Translations under genes and position numbers: made by a program
The notes under the pieces: model-generated
What the model was told of the DNA's origin: nothing
What the model saw: the letters and a program-made list of their open reading frames with translations, nothing else
The model's database searches: none
Part shown: one piece after another, positions 5,846-8,855 of the stretch
How the letters are laid out: the number at the start of each line of letters is the position of its first letter
Numbering within the stretch: the stretch's first letter is position 1
DNA from: Chryseobacterium gleum
GTDB taxonomy: Bacteria > Bacteroidota > Bacteroidia > Flavobacteriales_D > Sanyastnellaceae
Length of the DNA stretch: 8,855 bases
Assembly: GCA_945883885.1 (NCBI GenBank)
Contig: CAMCYM010000055.1
Coordinates: 1-8,855, forward strand
Direction: 5' to 3'

Positions 5846-6676
5846 ATGCGCTTGCTCTTTTTCTGCACATTTCTACTCGCAGCGGTGGGGGCCTGGGCCG
5901 CCGAAGGTCGGTTTGTCGTGCACGAACAGCTCGGGACGGACGGGTTGCCGGATAGGAGGATAACGGTTTGGTTGCCAGTGGAGTATGACGCGAATCCAGG
6001 CGAGCGATTCGGCGTGTTGTACCTGCATGATGGCCAAAACGTCTTCGACCCCGCCCGCAGCAGCTTCGGCACCGAGTGGTCCGCCGACGAGGCCGTAGCG
6101 GGCCTCATGGCTTCCGGCGAGCTGCCTGCGATGATCGTTGTCGGAGTGGACAACTCGCCCCGCCGGCGTGCGGAGTACGCCCCGGGGCAGGAGGGGGACG
6201 TGTACCGCACGTGGTTCGCGGGCCCGTTGCGAGCGTTCATCGATGCGAATTACAGGACGGTGGATGCACCCGATCGCCGTTGGGTGGGGGGCGCGTCGAT
6301 GGGAGGGCTGGTCAGCTTCATGCTGGCGTGGGAGCATCCCGAGCTGTACGGCGCAGCCATTTGCATGTCGCCGGCATTCAAGTATCTGAATTTCGACTAC
6401 CCGGCGGGACTCGAGGGACCTGCCCCGGCCTGCACGCACTTTTACATCGATAACGGCACCGAAGAGCTTGAGAAGGAGCTGCAACCGGGCGTCGAAGCCA
6501 TGGTGGCGCGGTTGCCGGAGCTCGGTTGCCCAGAGAACACGTGCTTCACCCTGTTCATCGAAGAGGGTGCGCGGCATTTCGAAGCCGACTGGGCTCGGCG
6601 GCTCCCCGGAGCGCTGCGGGCTTGCCAGTCCTTCAGTGCCGCAATCCGTTCCGAGCCAGGTCCTTGCACTCACTGA
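5846..6676 (+). CDS. Secreted alpha/beta-hydrolase, putative esterase (esterase D/enterochelin esterase type)
   Basis: A 276-residue alpha/beta-hydrolase with an N-terminal signal peptide (MRLLFFCTFLLAAVGAWA|A). The nucleophile is S151 in the elbow G149-A-S-M-G153. The oxyanion/HDG region is at VLYLHDGQNVFD (57-68). D202 in YIDNGTEE is the likely acid, and H244 in GARHFEADWARRLP the catalytic histidine. The motif order fits the putative esterase family (PF00756), whose members cleave enterochelin, S-formylglutathione, feruloyl and other esters; the substrate here is not known. Four cysteines in the mature part (173, 196, 228, 233) suit an exported protein with possible disulphides. Starts at 5822 (GTG, overlapping the methyltransferase stop) and 5831 (ATG) are possible. 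The 3' end overlaps the convergent nuclease gene by 44 bases. Confidence 0.85.
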   Translation: MRLLFFCTFLLAAVGAWAAEGRFVVHEQLGTDGLPDRRITVWLPVEYDANPGERFGVLYLHDGQNVFDPARSSFGTEWSADEAVAGLMASGELPAMIVVGVDNSPRRRAEYAPGQEGDVYRTWFAGPLRAFIDANYRTVDAPDRRWVGGASMGGLVSFMLAWEHPELYGAAICMSPAFKYLNFDYPAGLEGPAPACTHFYIDNGTEELEKELQPGVEAMVARLPELGCPENTCFTLFIEEGARHFEADWARRLPGALRACQSFSAAIRSEPGPCTH

Positions 6677-7466
6677 GCACCCCTGGGATCTTCCGCGGAT
6701 CGATCCGGCGCTGCAACAGCACGCTCTCGGTTACCTCGGAGCAGAGCACCGTCCCCCCGCCGATCAGTCGGTCTTTTTCCATCCGGTTCAGCGTGCTCAA
6801 GCACGTCACCGGATGCAAGTGATGGCGGTCAATGAGCTCCCGCAGGCCCTTTCCATCGGGTGAGTCCCAGTCGAGGGCCCGCAATCCGATGCATGCCGCG
6901 TACTGCAGCGCTTCTGAGCTCAGCCGCGTGTTTGTGACCACCCAGCCTGTCGGAATTCCGGGGAGCCCCTGGGCCGTGCGGCGCTCGGCTACGTCGACGA
7001 GGCGCGAGCGGAAGTACAGCGGGACTTGGATGCTCGATTTTTGGCCTGCGTGGTGGTGGAACTTGCATTCCGCGAGGTGGATTTCCTCGCCCCGTTCCGC
7101 CCACACATCGATTTCGTGGGGCACGCAGCGGCCCTCCGCCTGCACGCCTGTGCGCACCTGGAATCCCTCGGCCTCGAACACCCGGCCGATGAACCGCTCG
7201 AACGGAAATCCCGTCGGGCCCAAATCAAAGAGCGCACGCTTCAGCCGGTACCGCGCAGCCGGGCCTTTTGCCTGCTTGTGAAGCTTGCTGAATGCCTGTT
7301 TGTAAATGACTTGGGTGCTCATCTTGTCGTGCAACCCGGTCTCCACTGCGCGCGCGACGGCATCGGCTTCCTCGGGCGTAGCTCCGGCACGTTCGAGCGA
7401 ACTCCGCAACTTTTCCGGTGCATAGGGCGCGAGGGTCCCATCGGCCTTGGTTACGTTTACTTCCAC
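6633..7466 (-). CDS. ATP-cone domain fused to PD-(D/E)XK restriction-endonuclease-like domain
   Basis: A 277-residue protein. Residues 2-85 form an ATP-cone (VTKADGTLAPYAPEKLRSSLERAGA, then STQVIYKQAFSKL), the nucleotide-sensing domain of NrdR and ribonucleotide reductase. Residues about 86-200 form an Mrr-like nuclease core: FERFIGRVFEAEGF, then D120 in HEIDVW and E133-x-K135 in LAECKFHHH, the PD-(D/E)XK catalytic triad. The C-terminal 80 residues are not recognised. The start is the GTG at 7466, which overlaps the AMP nucleosidase stop by 10 bases, so the two are almost surely one operon with coupled translation. The nuclease target is unknown, and no methyltransferase partner of a classical restriction system is adjacent. 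Similar ATP-cone nucleases are found widely in Bacteroidota. Confidence 0.85.
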   Translation of the reverse strand: MEVNVTKADGTLAPYAPEKLRSSLERAGATPEEADAVARAVETGLHDKMSTQVIYKQAFSKLHKQAKGPAARYRLKRALFDLGPTGFPFERFIGRVFEAEGFQVRTGVQAEGRCVPHEIDVWAERGEEIHLAECKFHHHAGQKSSIQVPLYFRSRLVDVAERRTAQGLPGIPTGWVVTNTRLSSEALQYAACIGLRALDWDSPDGKGLRELIDRHHLHPVTCLSTLNRMEKDRLIGGGTVLCSEVTESVLLQRRIDPRKIPGVLSECKDLARNGLRH

Positions 7467-8230
7467 TTCAAATGCTTGATAGAGTGGCCATCCGACTGCA
7501 ATTCCTTCAGCGATTCGATGCCGATGCGCACATGGTCGTCCACGAACGAGGCGGTGACGTGCTTGTCGCTCGCTTCGGTCTTCACGCCGCTGGGCGTCAT
7601 GGGTTCATCGGTTACCAGCAGCAACGCCCCCACGGGGATGCGGTTCGCAAATCCCACGGTGAACAGCGTCGCCGTTTCCATGTCGATCGCTTGGGCGCGC
7701 GTAACCCGCAGGTATTCGCGGAACTTCTCGTCGTGTTCCCACACCCTGCGGTTCGTCGTGTACACCGACCCGGTATAGTAGTCGCGGTTGAAATCGCGCA
7801 CGGTGGAGGACACGGCCCGTTGCAGGGCAAAGCTGGGAAGTGCGGGAACCTCCGGCGGGAAGTAGTCGTTCGACGTTCCTTCGCCGCGGATGCCCGCCAG
7901 CGGCAAAATCAAGTCCCCGACCGAGTTCTTTTCGCGCAGTGCGCCACATTTGCCGAGAAAGAGCACCGCGCGCGGCGCAATGGCGCTCAACAGATCCATC
8001 ACCGTGGCGGCATTTGCGCTGCCCATTCCGAAGTTGATGATGGTGATGTCCGCGTGTGTAGCCGATTGCATGGCCCGATCGGTCCCGCGCACCGGGACGC
8101 CGTTCCAGGCGGCAAACTTCTCTACGTAGTTCGTAAAATTCGTCAGCAGAATGTAATGGCCAAACTCCTCTAACGCCAGGCCGGTGTAGCGCGGTAGCCA
8201 ATTCGCTACGATGGACTTTTTGTCGTGCAT
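7457..8230 (-). CDS. amn: AMP nucleosidase, short form
   Basis: A 257-residue member of the nucleoside phosphorylase-I family, matching the short AMP nucleosidases of Bacteroidota (AMP + water to adenine + ribose 5-phosphate, cytoplasmic purine turnover). Visible motifs are NWLPRYTG and FGHYILLTNFTNYV at the N-terminus, INFGMGSANAATVMDLL at 65-81, FLGKCGALRE at 91-100, and the substrate-binding signature AIDMETATLF at 171-180 (M174, E175). TDEPM near 197-201 supplies the catalytic-type Asp (D198). The E. coli enzyme is nearly twice as long, with an extra N-terminal domain missing here, so activity on other nucleosides cannot be ruled out. The ATG at 8230 is set by homology to family N-termini and by TACATTTG five bases upstream. 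It is the first gene of an operon with the ATP-cone nuclease. Confidence 0.92.
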   Translation of the reverse strand: MHDKKSIVANWLPRYTGLALEEFGHYILLTNFTNYVEKFAAWNGVPVRGTDRAMQSATHADITIINFGMGSANAATVMDLLSAIAPRAVLFLGKCGALREKNSVGDLILPLAGIRGEGTSNDYFPPEVPALPSFALQRAVSSTVRDFNRDYYTGSVYTTNRRVWEHDEKFREYLRVTRAQAIDMETATLFTVGFANRIPVGALLLVTDEPMTPSGVKTEASDKHVTASFVDDHVRIGIESLKELQSDGHSIKHLKWK

Positions 8231-8235
8231 TTCTC

Positions 8236-8243
8236 CAAATGTA
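8236..8243 (-). promoter_or_regulatory. Putative -7 promoter box of the AMP nucleosidase operon
   Basis: Minus-strand TACATTTG, a perfect TAnnTTTG, followed by GAGAA and ATG at 8230 (5-base gap). GGAG within this stretch is only 2 bases from the ATG, too near for a normal ribosome site. Confidence 0.6.
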
Positions 8244-8257
8244 GGCGACCCGGTCGC

Positions 8258-8265
8258 TACCTTCG
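8258..8265 (+). promoter_or_regulatory. Putative -7 promoter box of the Cys/His-rich protein gene
   Basis: TACCTTCG, then ACCC and GTG at 8270. It points away from the AMP nucleosidase box, with only 14 bases between the two, so polymerases bound at both would clash. Confidence 0.5.
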
Positions 8266-8269
8266 ACCC

Positions 8270-8662
8270 GTGAGTCGAACCCTTGCACGTCGCCGTCAAC
8301 GCGCAGCCTTTCTGATGCTCGCCGGGTTGAGCTTTTGGGGGCTTTCGCACGCGCTGCACGCGCTCTCTCACGCCTTCCCCTTCGGCGATGCGGATCTGCC
8401 GCATAGCTGCGCACACCATCCGCTGCACGGCGCAACCGACGCACCATCGCCTGCCTCGGACGCGGACGAGCCCTACGCGTCTGGGGAAGATTGTTCGATT
8501 TGTGATACCGATCTCGGCCCGCTCCACGGGGATTTCCAGCCCGACCTCTGCGCTGCCCTTCAAGTGCTTCAGCCAAGTTGCACTTGGGCCGCGGACGAAG
8601 CTCCTACGCGGTCGCAAGCACCGCAACCGGCCCGGGGCCCTCCCGCCTGCGGCGGAGTCTGA
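8270..8662 (+). CDS. Small Cys/His-rich membrane-anchored protein, function unknown
   Basis: A 130-residue protein I do not recognise with certainty. Residues 13-36 are a hydrophobic anchor or signal (FLMLAGLSFWGLSHALHALSHAF) after an Arg-rich start. The exported part has a Cys/His cluster, C47-A-H-H then H53, and a pair C75-S-I-C78 in EDCSICD, plus C94, C104 and C127. Small exported proteins with His runs and a CxxC near the C-terminal half occur in Bacteroidota beside metal-related outer-membrane receptors, and metal binding is a fair guess. No receptor is visible here, but the window ends soon after. The GTG at 8270 follows a promoter-like box by 4 bases; an in-frame GTG at 8225 would overlap the AMP nucleosidase start and is less likely. 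Confidence 0.6.
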   Translation: MSRTLARRRQRAAFLMLAGLSFWGLSHALHALSHAFPFGDADLPHSCAHHPLHGATDAPSPASDADEPYASGEDCSICDTDLGPLHGDFQPDLCAALQVLQPSCTWAADEAPTRSQAPQPARGPPACGGV

Positions 8663-8734
8663 AGTTTCCCAGACGGTGTGAGGTGATTCGTGGCGGCAGC
8701 CGGCTGCTGCGACCTGCGGCGGACCGCACCGCCC
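8663..8734. other. Short non-coding stretch before the repeat array
   Basis: No gene is visible. It holds a perfect 12-base palindrome GCAGCCGGCTGC at 8696-8707, and CCTGCGGCGGA at 8713-8723 repeats 8646-8656. A 5-bp hairpin around the upstream stop codon (8657-8674) lacks a T-tract, so I do not call a terminator. Confidence 0.4.
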
Positions 8735-8855
8735 CCTCACCCTGAGACGCACCGCGTCGCCCCCTGTACCCTCAACCCTCACCCTGCGACGCACCGCGTC
8801 GCCCCTCACCCTGCGACGCGCCGCGTCGCTCCCTCACCCCGCGACGCACCGCGTC
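8735..8855. repeat. Array of palindromic 26-base repeats, truncated by the window edge
   Basis: Four copies of a unit made of CCTCACCCT plus the 17-base palindrome GCGACGCACCGCGTCGC (7-bp stem, ACC loop). They begin at 8735, 8777, 8804 and 8832. Spacing is 42, 27 and 28 bases. Unit 1 has GAGACGC in the left stem arm, unit 3 has loop GCC instead of ACC, unit 4 has CCCC for CCCT and is cut off at 24 bases. Copies stand almost side by side, unlike a CRISPR. They may be REP-like intergenic palindromes. Confidence 0.85.

Noticed and set aside
4854..5870. Minus-strand open frame of 338 codons
   Set aside because: Antisense shadow of the methyltransferase, whose SAM motifs are clear on the other strand.
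8231..8809. N-terminal extension of AMP nucleosidase to 450 residues, which would match the length of the E. coli enzyme
   Set aside because: The extra sequence is Arg-rich, crosses the palindromic repeats and has no similarity to the AMP nucleosidase N-terminal domain.
8735..8855. CRISPR array
   Set aside because: The units are nearly adjacent, with gaps of 1-2 bases and one of 16, so there are no spacers; no cas gene is in view.

Overview
The window looks like a chromosomal segment of a GC-rich member of the Bacteroidota. Three things point there. There is a short TonB C-terminal protein whose spacing of Cys, Pro and Gly residues is typical of that phylum, and a short-form AMP nucleosidase followed by an ATP-cone/nuclease protein. 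Shine-Dalgarno sites at sensible spacing are almost absent. Promoter-like boxes close to the Bacteroidota -7 element TAnnTTTG recur, here mostly as TAnnTTCG. The genus cannot be told from the sequence. There are no transposases, integrases or phage genes, and no CRISPR array.

Layout, left to right. A TerC-type membrane protein enters from the left edge (2-322, +) and meets a secreted TraB/GumN-like protein (327-1172, -). A CDF metal transporter (1230-2144, +) overlaps the 3' end of a TonB-domain protein (2106-2510, -). Bases 2511-2919 hold no gene; they contain two ~97% identical copies of a ~160 bp block, each with a strong intrinsic terminator, and the right copy runs into tRNA-Ser(CGA) (2920-3006, -). 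Next come a small PqqD/RRE-like protein with an acidic tail (3098-3541, +), an EGLN/PHD-like prolyl hydroxylase (3544-4143, -), a 530-residue methyltransferase related to the AprA polyketide methyltransferases (4233-5825, +) and a secreted esterase (5846-6676, +). An AMP nucleosidase (7457-8230, -) is translationally coupled to an ATP-cone/PD-(D/E)XK nuclease (6633-7466, -). The right end has a small Cys/His-rich membrane-anchored protein (8270-8662, +) and an array of short palindromic repeats that runs off the window.

The most striking signal is positional. A TAnnTTYG box followed by 4 or 5 bases and then the start codon precedes five genes: CDF, TonB, esterase, AMP nucleosidase and the Cys/His-rich protein. 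The same box with the same 4-base gap precedes the first base of tRNA-Ser. A one-mismatch copy precedes the prolyl hydroxylase and a one-base-short copy precedes the PqqD-like gene. Since a tRNA gene has no start codon, the box is best read as a promoter, which would make many mRNAs here leaderless or nearly so. The pattern also fixes several start codons.

Functionally, most genes look like independent housekeeping or envelope genes. Two groupings may be more than chance: the PqqD-like protein, prolyl hydroxylase, methyltransferase and esterase between 3098 and 6676, and the AMP nucleosidase/ATP-cone nuclease operon, which would pair an AMP-consuming enzyme with a nucleotide-sensing nuclease.
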